Source: Serratia fonticola (lineage in GTDB: Bacteria > Pseudomonadota > Gammaproteobacteria > Enterobacterales > Enterobacteriaceae). Taken from it: a DNA stretch of 64,000 nucleotides. The translations under genes were made by a program, and so were the position numbers. The notes under the pieces are model-generated. The model ran no database searches and was not told the origin of the DNA. It saw only the letters and a program-made list of their open reading frames with translations. Below are positions 43,715 through 54,347 of this stretch, one piece after another; the stretch's first letter is position 1, and each line of letters begins with the position of its first letter. Location: the NCBI RefSeq assembly GCF_001006005.1, contig NZ_CP011254.1, positions 2,356,001 through 2,420,000 on the forward strand. Direction: 5' to 3'.

Positions 43715-43997
43715 CTACCGGTAGCAGGTATTCCAATGAGAGGGGCGGATTCACTATCAGCTCCTCTTTTTGCTTTTTGCTCAACTGTTTCACCCGATAT
43801 TCCAGCCGCAAAGCCATTGAGCGATCCCCAACCTGGCAGTGAAAAACCAGATCCAGCTCCCCTTTGCCACGTAGGGCTTTGGCCCCTTTACCGGCCTGAT
43901 GCTGCGCCGCTCGTCGGGCGACGTCTGTCGTGATACCGGTGTACAGCATCCCGCTTGGCATTCGCAGCATATAGAGATGCCAGGTTATTTCACTCAT
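43701..43997 (-). CDS. yhbQ: GIY-YIG nuclease-fold protein YhbQ
   Basis: A 98-residue single-domain GIY-YIG protein of the UPF0213 family. The motif appears as LYMLR (6-12) and [16 protein letters not shown] (18-33). E. coli YhbQ has DNA nuclease activity in vitro. Convergent with yhbS; the two genes overlap by 14 bases at their 3' ends. Confidence 0.93.
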   Translation of the reverse strand: MSEITWHLYMLRMPSGMLYTGITTDVARRAAQHQAGKGAKALRGKGELDLVFHCQVGDRSMALRLEYRVKQLSKKQKEELIVNPPLSLEYLLPVVKSD

Positions 43998-44023
43998 AAT
44001 GGCCTGCGTAATAGTTCAAATAG

Positions 44024-45043
44024 TTACCGAGCCCAAAAAGGACCCTGACCCACCGAATCCCTAACCAGCAGCTCCGAAGTAAAAACGTTGTCCTTCGACA
44101 GGTAGCCACCGTCGAGCATAGCGATCAGCCGGTCGATCACTTCGCTCATCATATCGCTCACCGGGTCTTTAACGCTGGATAACGACGGGGATAGATACGG
44201 AGCCGTAGGGATATTATCGAAGCCGATAACCGAGACGTCATTGGGGACGGCAATGCTCGCCTCGTTCAATTTCTTGATGGCACCAACGGCCATATCATCG
44301 TTGCTGGAGAGTACCGCGCTAAAGGTGATTTTATCCTTGAGCAAGGACTCCATCGCCGCCGCACCGCTGGCTGGTGTCCACTTTCCTTTAATTATTAGCT
44401 TATCATCCAACTCAATATTGTATTGATTTAAGGCTTCTTTATAGCCAGATAGTCGCTCAATCGCCGTTGGCGAATCCAGTGAGCCGGTAATAAAGGCGAT
44501 ATTCCTGTGGCCCTGTTCAATCAGATGCTTAGTCGCGTTAAAACTGGCCCCTTTGTGGTCGCAGCAGATGCAATGGCTTTGGTGTTTTCTCAGCCTGCGA
44601 TTCACCACCATGATGGGTTGCTTGTGCTGCTCGATGATGTCGTCCATCGCTTCGATGGTTAAGAAACGCGGGTAGATGATGATGGCGTCGCAGCGTAAAT
44701 CGAGCAGGAATTGGATCGCCTCTTGCTCTTCTGCGGCGCTGTGTTTACCGTCCACCAGGATCAACTGGCGACCGTTGTCTTCCAGCTTTTGCGCCGCCTG
44801 GGAAAGTATCTCGCTGAAATAACTGCCGTTATAGAGGGTGTTGGTGACCACCAGGCCAATGCACTGGGATTTATTAGTCGCCAGATTTCTCGCCAGCAGA
44901 TTGGGACGATAACCCGCCTCTTCGATGGCTTTAAATACCTGATCTTTGGTGGCTTCGCTGACGTACCCTTTGCCGGAAAGAACGCGCGAAACAGTGGCTT
45001 TTGAGACGCCTGCTTTTTTTGCCACTTCCTGCATGGTAGACAT
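44024..45043 (-). CDS. ascG: LacI-family repressor AscG
   Basis: A 339-residue regulator with an N-terminal LacI HTH (MQEVAKKAGVSKATVSRVLSGKGYVSEAT) and a periplasmic-binding-type sugar domain. The body (CIGLVVTNTLYNGSYFSEIL, HSAAEEQEAIQFLLDLRCDAIIIYPRF, GKWTPASGA) matches E. coli AscG. It is divergent from ascFB, which it should repress. The ATG at 45043 gives the conserved start; the longer frame from 45085 is not conserved. Confidence 0.93.
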   Translation of the reverse strand: MSTMQEVAKKAGVSKATVSRVLSGKGYVSEATKDQVFKAIEEAGYRPNLLARNLATNKSQCIGLVVTNTLYNGSYFSEILSQAAQKLEDNGRQLILVDGKHSAAEEQEAIQFLLDLRCDAIIIYPRFLTIEAMDDIIEQHKQPIMVVNRRLRKHQSHCICCDHKGASFNATKHLIEQGHRNIAFITGSLDSPTAIERLSGYKEALNQYNIELDDKLIIKGKWTPASGAAAMESLLKDKITFSAVLSSNDDMAVGAIKKLNEASIAVPNDVSVIGFDNIPTAPYLSPSLSSVKDPVSDMMSEVIDRLIAMLDGGYLSKDNVFTSELLVRDSVGQGPFWAR

Positions 45044-45131
45044 AGGGTTTTCCCGGCTTTTAACAATTATCCCCATTCTACACATTCCACCGTATTAGAG
45101 CAGACCCTTTGCAGCTTCTCGAACCCATTCA

Positions 45132-45221
45132 TGTCGATCACAATCACAAAATAGACAATAAAAAAAATTATAGATTGATATTCTATGTGAATATCAACAA
45201 TCCTATGTGGAACCGGTTACC
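45132..45221. promoter_or_regulatory. ascG/ascF control region
   Basis: GGAACCGGTTACC at 45209-45221 has the AACCGGTT core typical of AscG/GalR-type operators and lies 20 bases before ascF. A CRP-like half-site, TCACA at 45144-45148 (or TGTGA at 45187-45191), could allow catabolite control, but neither forms a full consensus site. Confidence 0.45.
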
Positions 45222-45241
45222 TATCTATGAGAGTTGTCCTC

Positions 45242-46681
45242 ATGTCTAAGAATTATGCGGCGGTATCAAGATCGATAGTGGATGCAGTTGGGGGAGCGAG
45301 TAACGTCGCGGCGGTGACTCATTGCATGACGCGTTTACGCTTTGTGCTCAACGACGACACCCTCGTCGATGCTGCCAGGCTGAAGGCAATTGGTGGCGTA
45401 CTGGGTGTGGTAAGAAGCGAAAATCAGTGTCAGGTGATCATTGGCAACACCGTTTCACAGGCCTATGCCGAAGTGTTGAAACTGTTGCCCGAAGGGGCGG
45501 TAGCCCAGCAACCGGCGCCGGAAAAGAACAAGATCACTCTCAAACGCATCGGTGCGGGGATCCTGGACGCACTGATTGGCACCATGTCACCGCTGATCCC
45601 GGCCATTATCGGCGGCTCGATGGTGAAACTGCTCGCCATGATCCTGGATATGACCGGCGTGTTCGGCAAAGGCTCCTCGACGCTGATTATCCTCAACGTC
45701 ATTGGCGACGGGGCGTTCTTCTTCCTGCCGGTGATGGTTGCCGCTTCCGCAGCGGTAAAATTCAAAACCAATATGTCGCTGGCGATCGCAATTGCCGGGG
45801 TACTGGTTCATCCCGCATTTATCGATCTGATGGCGAAAGCCGCGCAGGGCCAACAGGTTGAATTTATGGGTATCCCGGTCACGGCGGTGAAATACACCTA
45901 CACGGTGATCCCGGCGTTATTCATGACCTGGTTGCTCTCCTACATTGAAAGATGGGTCGATCGCATCACGCCAGCCGTAACGAAAAACTTCCTCAAACCG
46001 ATGCTGATCGTGCTGATCTCTGCGCCGATCGCCATCCTGTTGATTGGCCCGCTGGGCATCTGGATTGGTAGCGGCATTTCCGCGCTGGTGTACACCATTC
46101 ACAGCTACCTGGGCTGGTTATCCGTAGCGATTATGGGTGGGCTTTGGCCGCTGCTGGTCATGACCGGGATGCACCGCGTATTTACGCCAACCATCATTCA
46201 GACCATCGCGGAAACCGGTAAAGAAGGCATGGTGATGCCCTCTGAAATTGGTGCCAACCTCTCGCTGGGCGGTTCATCGTTGGCGGTAGCCTGGCGGACC
46301 AAAAATCCGGAGCTGCGTCAGACGGCGCTGGCCGCTGCGGCATCGGCAATTGTTGCCGGGATTTCAGAACCCGCGCTTTATGGTGTGGCAATACGCTTGA
46401 AGCGCCCGCTTATCGCAGCGCTGATCAGTGGTTTTGTCTGCGGCGGCGTGGCCGGAATTGCCGGATTGGCGAGCCACTCGATGGCCTCACCAGGCCTATT
46501 TACCAGCGTGCAGTTCTTTGATCCGGCCAACCCAATGACCATTGTCTGGGTGTTTGGCGTGATGATTTTGGCGGTGGTGCTTTCCTTCATCCTTACGCTG
46601 TTGCTGGGCTTTGAAGATATCCCGGTGACTGAAGATGCGGAAAGTGAAAAAACCAAATCGGCGCCCGCGTTATCCGTATAA
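45242..46681 (+). CDS. ascF: PTS aryl-beta-glucoside transporter subunit IIBC
   Basis: Inner-membrane permease that imports and phosphorylates arbutin, salicin or cellobiose-type sugars. It is 479 residues. The EIIB domain comes first with phospho-Cys28 (THCMTRLRF), then a EIIC domain of about ten helices with GISEPALYGV near 380. There is no EIIA domain, so phosphate must come from another protein, as for E. coli AscF. The ATG at 45242 is preferred; one at 45227 adds five residues. Confidence 0.95.
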   Translation: MSKNYAAVSRSIVDAVGGASNVAAVTHCMTRLRFVLNDDTLVDAARLKAIGGVLGVVRSENQCQVIIGNTVSQAYAEVLKLLPEGAVAQQPAPEKNKITLKRIGAGILDALIGTMSPLIPAIIGGSMVKLLAMILDMTGVFGKGSSTLIILNVIGDGAFFFLPVMVAASAAVKFKTNMSLAIAIAGVLVHPAFIDLMAKAAQGQQVEFMGIPVTAVKYTYTVIPALFMTWLLSYIERWVDRITPAVTKNFLKPMLIVLISAPIAILLIGPLGIWIGSGISALVYTIHSYLGWLSVAIMGGLWPLLVMTGMHRVFTPTIIQTIAETGKEGMVMPSEIGANLSLGGSSLAVAWRTKNPELRQTALAAAASAIVAGISEPALYGVAIRLKRPLIAALISGFVCGGVAGIAGLASHSMASPGLFTSVQFFDPANPMTIVWVFGVMILAVVLSFILTLLLGFEDIPVTEDAESEKTKSAPALSV

Positions 46682-46691
46682 CCTGTTGTAA

Positions 46692-48149
<1,458 letters not shown>

Positions 48150-48156
48150 TCAAATG

Positions 48157-48186
48157 TCCCCTCTCTCAAATTAAGAGGGGATTTTA
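48157..48186 (+). terminator. ascB: ascB terminator
   Basis: CCCCTCT / AGAGGGG stem with a 9-base loop, followed by ATTTTAA. Confidence 0.65.
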
Positions 48187-48230
48187 ACGTGCTACAAATT
48201 ATCTCCTGCGCCTGACAGCGGCTCTGGAGC

Positions 48231-48301
48231 AGCTCCCTCTCCCCAGACAAGTGTTCATGAGGCACTCGATCTGTACGGTGGGAGAGGGTTGGGGTGAGGG
48301 G
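48231..48301. repeat. GGGAGAGGGTTGGGGTGAGGG-type intergenic repeat
   Basis: CCCTCTCCCC on the left and GTGGGAGAGGG then TTGGGGTGAGGGG on the right; the 24 bases at 48278-48301 recur in inverse orientation at 63970-63993. REP-like, between convergent ascB and potE. Confidence 0.65.
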
Positions 48302-48348
48302 AAATTGCTGGCCATAATTGACCAGCATTGCGCCGAAGCACTCTTCAC

Positions 48349-49665
48349 TCAGCTATGTTTTTCATTCATCTCAAAGCGAGGCGAAACCAGCCCATACAAC
48401 GTCCAACCGAAGAACGTAGCAATAGCGCCCCACATCATCGCCTCCTCACCGGAGCTGTATAGCGCATAGAAGCTATACAGTGCCCCAATCACGGCAATCA
48501 CGTTGGCAATACGCGCCTTGTTCTCCGGTACTTTGGCCACTTTCTGGATAATAATCAGCGCGGCCATCGACAGGATATACGGAATAATATTGGTCACTAC
48601 GGCCAGGTTAACCAGCACGTTAAACTGCTTATTCAGCGACGGGCTGATGGTCATCAGCGACATCACGCTCTGAATAATCACGATGGTCAGCATGCCCTTC
48701 ACTGGCGCACCTGATTTACTGACTTTGGAGAAGATTTTCGGGAAGAAACCGCTGTCGGCAGAGGATTTGAATACCTGGGCGATAGTGAACTGCCAGCCCA
48801 GCAGCGAACCCACGCAGGACATGATCATCAATGCCATGATGATTTTACCGACCGTTGGGTTGAACATATGTGAGAACGCCAGGCCAAACGGCGCGGTGGA
48901 GTTAGCCAGTTCCATATTCGGCACGATACCGGCGATCACGTTGGTAGAAACAATGTAGATCACTGCGGCACCCAGTGTGCCCCCGAGTACGGCGATGGGT
49001 ACGTTACGTTCCGGGTTTTCTACCACATCGGTATTGGCACAGGCAGATTCAAGACCCAGGAAGGCCCACAGGGTCATCGAGATAGAAGACCCGATGGCTT
49101 CAAAGGTAGGCACCGCATGCGGGTTCCAGGCTGCTAGATAAGCGGTACCGCTGAACCAATACCAACCGATAATCGAGATGCCGACCACTGGGATAATCAC
49201 CCCCCAGACGGTGATCCCGCTGATCTGCCCGGTGATGCGTGCTCCACCGAAGTTGGCAACGGTAGCCAGCCACAGCACGGCGATAGTGGCTATACAGATG
49301 CCCAATGGAGGCAGGGCAACGCCGAACAGTTCGGTGCCATAACCCACGGCAGAAATGGCGATGGCGATATTGGCGATCAGCAGCGAAACGCCGTAGGTGT
49401 AGTTGGCCATAAAGTTGCCGGATTTCCCGAAGGCATACTCGGCATAGCCGCCCATCCCACCGGATTTACGGCTGAACATGCCGCATTTGGCAAACGCATA
49501 GGCCAAGGCCATCGAGCCTACGGCGGTCACCAGCCAGGAAACGATGGAAATTGTCCCCACTTCGGCCAGCTTGGTTGGCAGCATAATTATGCCGGATCCC
49601 ATCATATTGACTGCTGTCAGGATCGTTAATTGCACAACCCCCATCTTATTATTGGATTTGCTCAT
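48349..49665 (-). CDS. potE: Putrescine-ornithine antiporter PotE
   Basis: APC-family inner-membrane antiporter of 438 residues with twelve predicted helices. It swaps external ornithine for internal putrescine. The sequence is close to E. coli PotE along its length: NMMGSGIIMLPTKLAEVGTIS, KSGGMGGYAEYAFGKSG, FLGLESACANTDVVENPERN. It follows speF by 116 bases on the same strand, the standard inducible speF-potE acid-response pair. The ATG at 49665 is used. Confidence 0.96.
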   Translation of the reverse strand: MSKSNNKMGVVQLTILTAVNMMGSGIIMLPTKLAEVGTISIVSWLVTAVGSMALAYAFAKCGMFSRKSGGMGGYAEYAFGKSGNFMANYTYGVSLLIANIAIAISAVGYGTELFGVALPPLGICIATIAVLWLATVANFGGARITGQISGITVWGVIIPVVGISIIGWYWFSGTAYLAAWNPHAVPTFEAIGSSISMTLWAFLGLESACANTDVVENPERNVPIAVLGGTLGAAVIYIVSTNVIAGIVPNMELANSTAPFGLAFSHMFNPTVGKIIMALMIMSCVGSLLGWQFTIAQVFKSSADSGFFPKIFSKVSKSGAPVKGMLTIVIIQSVMSLMTISPSLNKQFNVLVNLAVVTNIIPYILSMAALIIIQKVAKVPENKARIANVIAVIGALYSFYALYSSGEEAMMWGAIATFFGWTLYGLVSPRFEMNEKHS

Positions 49666-49748
49666 GATTATTCTCACTTTTATATCCCTAGAATTTCGTG
49701 CAGCCGTATGATCTCGGATTGAAATTCGAGGAATATCTAAATATGTCT

Positions 49749-49768
49749 GGCGGCAAGAATATGCCGCC
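49749..49768 (-). other. Hairpin between speF and potE
   Basis: GGCGGCA / TGCCGCC stem with a 6-base loop in the 116-bp gap. There is no T-run, so it may set relative transcript levels rather than stop transcription. Confidence 0.4.
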
Positions 49769-49781
49769 TCCCTGAAGTTAA

Positions 49782-51944
49782 TTATGCTTTCATGACATAA
49801 CCGTAAGCCCGGTTCCAGCCATCTTCATCCTGCTGGATATAAACGCCTTGTAATTCAGGGGCGAATCCCGGTAATAAATTAATCCCTTCTTCCAACGCCA
49901 GGAAATAGCGTTGAGCAGACCCCCCCCAGATTTCCCCTGGGACTACGCACAGCACACCCGGTGGGTAAGGCAACGCGCCTTCAGCGGCAATGCGGCCTTC
50001 GGCTTTAGCGAGAGAAACCAGTTCCACCTTGCCACGGACAAATTCGGTATTGGCGGTTTGTGGATCCATGGCGACGCGTGGGAAATGGCTTTTACGGAAC
50101 ATTTCCTTCTGTAATTCTTTCACGTTGTAGCTGACGTAAAGATCGTGCATCTCTTGGCACAGCTGGCGCAGAGTGTAGTTCTGGTAACGTTTTTCGTTGT
50201 TCTTGTACACGGTTGGCAGAACTTCACTCAGCAAAGAGTCTTGTTCAACGTGTTTTTCGAAGCGGGCAATCAGCGCCACCAGATGCTGCATTTTGGCGAT
50301 ATCTTCCGCCGGGGTGAGCAGGAACAGGATGGAGTTCAGGTCACACTTCTCCGGCACAATACCGTTTTCGCGTAGGTAGTTAGCCAGAATGGTGGCCGGG
50401 ATACCAAAGCTGCTGTACTCGCCGCTGGCGGTATCGATGCCCGGCGTGGTCAACAGCAGTTTGCAAGGATCTACAAAGTATTGTGACTCTTCATAGCCTT
50501 CGAAGGCATGCCATTTTTCGCCAGGGACAAAGTTGAAGAAGCGCAGATCGTTGGCCATGGCTTCGGTGCTGTAGGATTGCCAAGGTTTACCGTCGATTTG
50601 CTCCGGTACGAAAGGTTTGATCATGGTGCAGGTGTCCAACAGCATTTTGCGCGACTCAATGCCGATGCGCACACACTCTTTCCACAGGCGTTGGCCGCTC
50701 TTGCCTTCGTGCATTTTGGCGTTCACATCCAGTGCGGCAAACAGTGGGTAGAACGGGCTGGTGGACGCGTGCAGCATAAAGGCGTTATTGAAACGCTTAT
50801 GGTTGCAGTAACGATCTTGTCCTTTGATGTGTTTGTCTTTTTTATGGATCTGCGAGGTCTGTGAGAAACCGGCCTGCTGTTTGTGTACCGATTGGGTAAC
50901 GATGATCCCCGGATCGTTTTCGTTCAGCTCCAGCAGCAGCGGCGAGCAGTCTTTCATCATTGGGATGAACTGCTCATAACCGACCCAGGCGGAGTCAAAC
51001 AGGATGTAATCACACAGGTGGCCAATCTTGTCGACGACCTGGCGGGCGTTATAGATCGTGCCGTCGTAAGTCCCTAGTTGGATAATCGCCAGGCGGAATG
51101 GCCGAGCATCGTTGGCGCGTTCCGGTGCGGTCTCGCGGATTTGCTGGCGCAGGTAGCCTTCTTCAAAGCAGTGAGCGTCGATGCCACCGATAAAGCCGAA
51201 CGGGTTACGCGCCGTTTCCAGATATACCGGCGTTGCTCCGGCCTGGATCAGCGCGCCATGGTGGTTGGACTTATGGTTGTTACGGTCGAATAGCACCAGA
51301 TCGCCACGGCTCAGCAGGGCGTTGGTTACCACTTTATTGGAAGCCGAAGTCCCGTTCAGCACGAAATAGGTTTTATCGGCGTTGAACACCTTGGCGGCGT
51401 GTTTTTGGGCGTCACAAGGCGCGCCTTCGTGGATTAGCAGATCGCCCAGCTTAACGTCGGCGTTGCACATATCGGAGCGGAACAGCGTTTCGCCATAGAA
51501 ATCAAAGAACTGGCGGCCTGCGGGGTGCTTGCGGAAGAATTCACCGCCCTGATGGCCTGGGCAGGCGAAGGTGGCGTTACCCATCTCTACATATTGGGTC
51601 AGGGTATTAAAGAACGGCGGTAGCAGCTCGCTTTCATATTTTACCGCTGCGGCTTCCAGCTGTTTGCCGTAAAACTGAGTGTTCTTGCCGCAGAGTTCAA
51701 ATACGCCGTTCAGCGCCGGTAATACGGCGTTATCCAGTTCTTCTTCACAGCAGACAGCGACAAAGATCGGAATGTTTAAACCTGTTTCTTCCAACTGTGC
51801 CACCAGACCTTGCTGCACATCTTCCACGGAAAGCACGATGGCGGCTACGTCATTAAAGTCGCTGTGGTGCACGTCGCTAATTTCACGTGTGGTTTCAAAG
51901 CAAGAGAGAGTTTTTTGGTTCGCTGCAATTTTTAATTTGTTCAT
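49782..51944 (-). CDS. speF: Inducible ornithine decarboxylase SpeF
   Basis: PLP enzyme of 720 residues that turns ornithine into putrescine plus CO2 and consumes protons. It has the wing domain (1 to about 110), then the fold type I core with CPGHQGGEFFRK and the PLP lysine Lys355 in TQSVHKQQAG, and a C-terminal domain with GALPYPPGVLCVVPGE. The ATG at 51944 gives MNKLKIA, as in E. coli (MKKLKIA); the ATG at 51953 has no room for a ribosome binding site. Control is through speFL upstream. Confidence 0.96.
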   Translation of the reverse strand: MNKLKIAANQKTLSCFETTREISDVHHSDFNDVAAIVLSVEDVQQGLVAQLEETGLNIPIFVAVCCEEELDNAVLPALNGVFELCGKNTQFYGKQLEAAAVKYESELLPPFFNTLTQYVEMGNATFACPGHQGGEFFRKHPAGRQFFDFYGETLFRSDMCNADVKLGDLLIHEGAPCDAQKHAAKVFNADKTYFVLNGTSASNKVVTNALLSRGDLVLFDRNNHKSNHHGALIQAGATPVYLETARNPFGFIGGIDAHCFEEGYLRQQIRETAPERANDARPFRLAIIQLGTYDGTIYNARQVVDKIGHLCDYILFDSAWVGYEQFIPMMKDCSPLLLELNENDPGIIVTQSVHKQQAGFSQTSQIHKKDKHIKGQDRYCNHKRFNNAFMLHASTSPFYPLFAALDVNAKMHEGKSGQRLWKECVRIGIESRKMLLDTCTMIKPFVPEQIDGKPWQSYSTEAMANDLRFFNFVPGEKWHAFEGYEESQYFVDPCKLLLTTPGIDTASGEYSSFGIPATILANYLRENGIVPEKCDLNSILFLLTPAEDIAKMQHLVALIARFEKHVEQDSLLSEVLPTVYKNNEKRYQNYTLRQLCQEMHDLYVSYNVKELQKEMFRKSHFPRVAMDPQTANTEFVRGKVELVSLAKAEGRIAAEGALPYPPGVLCVVPGEIWGGSAQRYFLALEEGINLLPGFAPELQGVYIQQDEDGWNRAYGYVMKA

Positions 51945-51961
51945 TTTTGTCATTCTTCAGG

Positions 51962-52009
51962 CGAAAATATCCCGCCGGCAAATAATGTCTTTGCCAGAAA
52001 ATATTTTCG
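51962..52009 (-). promoter_or_regulatory. Nested hairpin before speF
   Basis: Outer arms CGAAAATAT / ATATTTTCG (9 bp) and inner arms GGCAAA / TTTGCC, ending 18 bases before the speF ATG. It lies in the long spacer between speFL and speF, where E. coli has structured RNA and rho-dependent control. It may shield the speF ribosome binding site. Confidence 0.5.
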
Positions 52010-52229
52010 TTAAAATAAAGGTATGCGTGAGCGTAATCATGTTCATCGAACATAATTAGGTTACGAGTTTATTTTGACGAAATGTTTTTGGTTCTTAAGC
52101 GAGGTTGCAATTATGCCAGGTCCACTCTGTTTTTAAGCAAAACAAAGCGATACCGTCGCCATCAGGCGCAGGGAGGATCGTTGGCATAGGTCTAGCTGCA
52201 AGACGCAATAAGAACGCAGAGGAGGGAGT

Positions 52230-52334
52230 TTATCTGAAGTTAAAAAAGGCAAAGCTAAAGCAGCTGCGGTGAGCCATCATCATAATATGTGTAGTTCGTC
52301 GGATGTGAGCCATCTTTCTGTTGTTGTTTTCCAT
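52230..52334 (-). CDS. speFL: Ornithine-sensing leader peptide SpeFL
   Basis: A 34-codon reading frame upstream of speF, beginning MENNNRKMAHIRRTTHIM and ending FAFFNFR. It matches E. coli SpeFL (34 residues, MENN..., HIRRTTHIM, ...FFNAR) in length and key segments. In E. coli ornithine is captured in the ribosome exit tunnel by the nascent peptide, the ribosome stalls at its stop codon, and rho-dependent termination before speF is prevented. Stop is TAA at 52232-52230. Its 285-bp distance to speF fits that mechanism. Confidence 0.85.
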   Translation of the reverse strand: MENNNRKMAHIRRTTHIMMMAHRSCFSFAFFNFR

Positions 52335-52763
52335 TTTCCATTTACCTATGGGTTTCGGACTTGGCGCTATTTTATCCCCTAAACACGGAAATAAAGTGAT
52401 GCAGATCACGTTAATTGAGCGATTTATACTTAACTATTCATTTTCTATGCACCAGAGTGAATAGCTATGAACTCTGCAGCGAGGGTATATGTGAAGTAAT
52501 TGCTACAAATTGAATCAGCGGACTGGATAAATTTGGCTTAGGCTAACCCAACCCCTGAAAATCGCTTTCAATATAAACAGGTAATAGCAGAAATAGAGCT
52601 AGGATGTTTTTTATTTGTTATTACTACGCTAAGGCTTATCTTGCATAAAGATGCATGGATTGCTAATTAATATGCTATTTTTATGTTGAGCATAATTTGT
52701 CGCTAATTGTGACTGCCTTCAAATCTGCGGGTAAGATAGCGGAGGTGAAAAGGAGAACTTACG
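52335..52763. other. 429-bp intergenic region between speFL and yhbP
   Basis: A divergent control region. It contains a near-consensus CRP site (52395-52410) and AT-rich sequence suitable for the speFL-speF promoter and the yhbP promoter. AAAAGGAG just before 52764 is the yhbP ribosome binding site. No further gene was seen. Confidence 0.55.
52395..52410. promoter_or_regulatory. CRP-like site upstream of speFL
   Basis: AGTGA-TGCAGA-TCACG has the exact GTGA-N6-TCAC core of CRP sites. It is 61 bases upstream of the speFL ATG, a normal activator distance if the leader is short. Confidence 0.5.
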
Positions 52764-53195
52764 TTGAATCAGAGCGAAGATCGGCTGCACATTATCCGTT
52801 TTCTCAGTAAGCAGCATGTGCTCACGCTGTGTGCCGGTGATAGCACGACGATGTGGTGCGCCAACTGCTTTTACGTATTCGATGCCGAGCGCATGGCGCT
52901 ATGGCTGATGACCGAGCCGCACACTCGCCACGGCGAACTGATGCAACGCAACAATCGGATAGTGGGCACTATTGCGCCGCAGCCCAAGACCGTTGCGCTG
53001 ATCAAAGGGGTACAATACGCGGGTGAAATCACGCTGTTGGCCGGGGACGAGGCGGAACTGGCCCGTACGCGTTACTGCAAACGCTTCCCGGTGGCCAAGG
53101 TGATGAAAGCGCCTATTTGGCAGATCGCGTTGCAGGAAGTGAAGATGACAGATAACACCCTGGGCTTTGGCAAAAAGCTGCACTGGGCACGTTGA
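52764..53195 (+). CDS. yhbP: UPF0306 family protein YhbP
   Basis: A 143-residue protein of the pyridoxamine 5'-phosphate oxidase-like split-barrel fold. [42 protein letters not shown] and [11 protein letters not shown] match E. coli YhbP. The biochemical role is unknown; flavin binding is possible. The start is TTG at 52764, supported by AGGAG eight bases upstream. It is divergent from the speF system. Confidence 0.88.
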   Translation: MNQSEDRLHIIRFLSKQHVLTLCAGDSTTMWCANCFYVFDAERMALWLMTEPHTRHGELMQRNNRIVGTIAPQPKTVALIKGVQYAGEITLLAGDEAELARTRYCKRFPVAKVMKAPIWQIALQEVKMTDNTLGFGKKLHWAR

Positions 53196-53225
53196 TTATC
53201 GAGCTGAATATTAAGGGTAGATGGA

Positions 53226-54281
53226 TTGAAAAACAACGAGATAGCCGCATTATCGCTACTGGCGGCATTGGTTTCCCCTGCGATGGCGCAAGACAGCGGC
53301 GTTTCCTTCGGCCATAAGAACTGGGAGCTGGCCTGTGACAACACCAATACCTGTCGCGCGGCGGGCTACGCTAATGAAGATGAGCCAAGCGCTTCGAACG
53401 GTTCGGTGCTGCTCACGCGCATTGCAGGCCCTGGCACCGTCCCAACGGGGGAAGTGACCTTGGCGGATTACGAAGAGGGTGATTCAGCCGCGGTGGCAAA
53501 GCTGACGTTGTGGATCAACGGCAAGGCGGCTGGTGCGCTCAAACCGACCAAGTATGGAAACTGGAACCTGTCAGCAAGCCAGACTCTGGCACTGATCGGC
53601 GCAATCAAAGGCAGTGGCACGGTTGAATTTAAAGGCGGCCCCGCACCTTTCGTACTGTCAGGAGAGGGGGCTTCGGCCACCTTATTGAAGATGGATGATG
53701 TGCAGGGGCGTATCGGCACGTCCGGTGCTTTGACTAAAAAAGGCGACAAGCCGGAAAGCAGCGTGCCAGCAGCCATTCCTGCCCCGGTGATCCAGGCAGT
53801 GAAGGTGCCCAAGGCGGTAGAACGCCCGCTTACGGCACCTGAAATCGCTGCGCTGACCCCCAAACTGCTGGCAACGCTGCAACCGGATGATTGCGACCGC
53901 ATGCAGTCCCCACAGGATAATGACGGTGCAAGCGAGGATGGCATCACGCTGACCCCGCTTGGCAATGGCCATGCCCTGATCACCGCCGTGTGTTGGCGGG
54001 CGGCCTATAACGAAGGTTACGGTTATTGGGTGATCGACAGCGCCCTGAAGCAGGCCCCGGTATTGGTGACCAATTCCGGCTCTGGCTATGATGAAGGGAT
54101 AATCTCAATGGGGCAAAAGGGGCGAGGATTGGGCGATTGCTGGGCCACCGCCAGTTGGGTATGGGATGGCACGGCGTTCCGTCAAAGCAACGAGGCCACC
54201 ACCGGCCTGTGCCGTTTAATCCATGCGGGCGGAACCTGGGATTTACCGACGTACGTCGCCGAGGTGAAGGCGGCGCAGTAA
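53226..54281 (+). CDS. DUF1176 periplasmic protein
   Basis: A 351-residue exported protein. The signal peptide is MKNNEIAALSLLAALVSPAMA-Q. The mature part begins VSFGHKNWELACDNTNTCRAAGY, the start typical of DUF1176, and contains LWINGKAAG and LGDCWATASWVWDG. Cysteines are well suited to disulfides in the periplasm. Its function is unknown. The start is TTG at 53226, chosen because the signal peptide begins there; AAGGG lies upstream. It sits between yhbP and yraR, where E. coli has yhbO or nothing. Confidence 0.8.
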   Translation: MKNNEIAALSLLAALVSPAMAQDSGVSFGHKNWELACDNTNTCRAAGYANEDEPSASNGSVLLTRIAGPGTVPTGEVTLADYEEGDSAAVAKLTLWINGKAAGALKPTKYGNWNLSASQTLALIGAIKGSGTVEFKGGPAPFVLSGEGASATLLKMDDVQGRIGTSGALTKKGDKPESSVPAAIPAPVIQAVKVPKAVERPLTAPEIAALTPKLLATLQPDDCDRMQSPQDNDGASEDGITLTPLGNGHALITAVCWRAAYNEGYGYWVIDSALKQAPVLVTNSGSGYDEGIISMGQKGRGLGDCWATASWVWDGTAFRQSNEATTGLCRLIHAGGTWDLPTYVAEVKAAQ

Positions 54282-54347
54282 AGGAACTAGAGAATCTCCA
54301 CGGGCGGTTCTGTGCCTTGGGCAAACAGAGGGTGAGGGGAAAAACAT

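Noticed and set aside
45132..45148. CRP site upstream of ascF
   Set aside because: Only one good half-site is present; kept as a remark in the control region entry rather than as a separate site.
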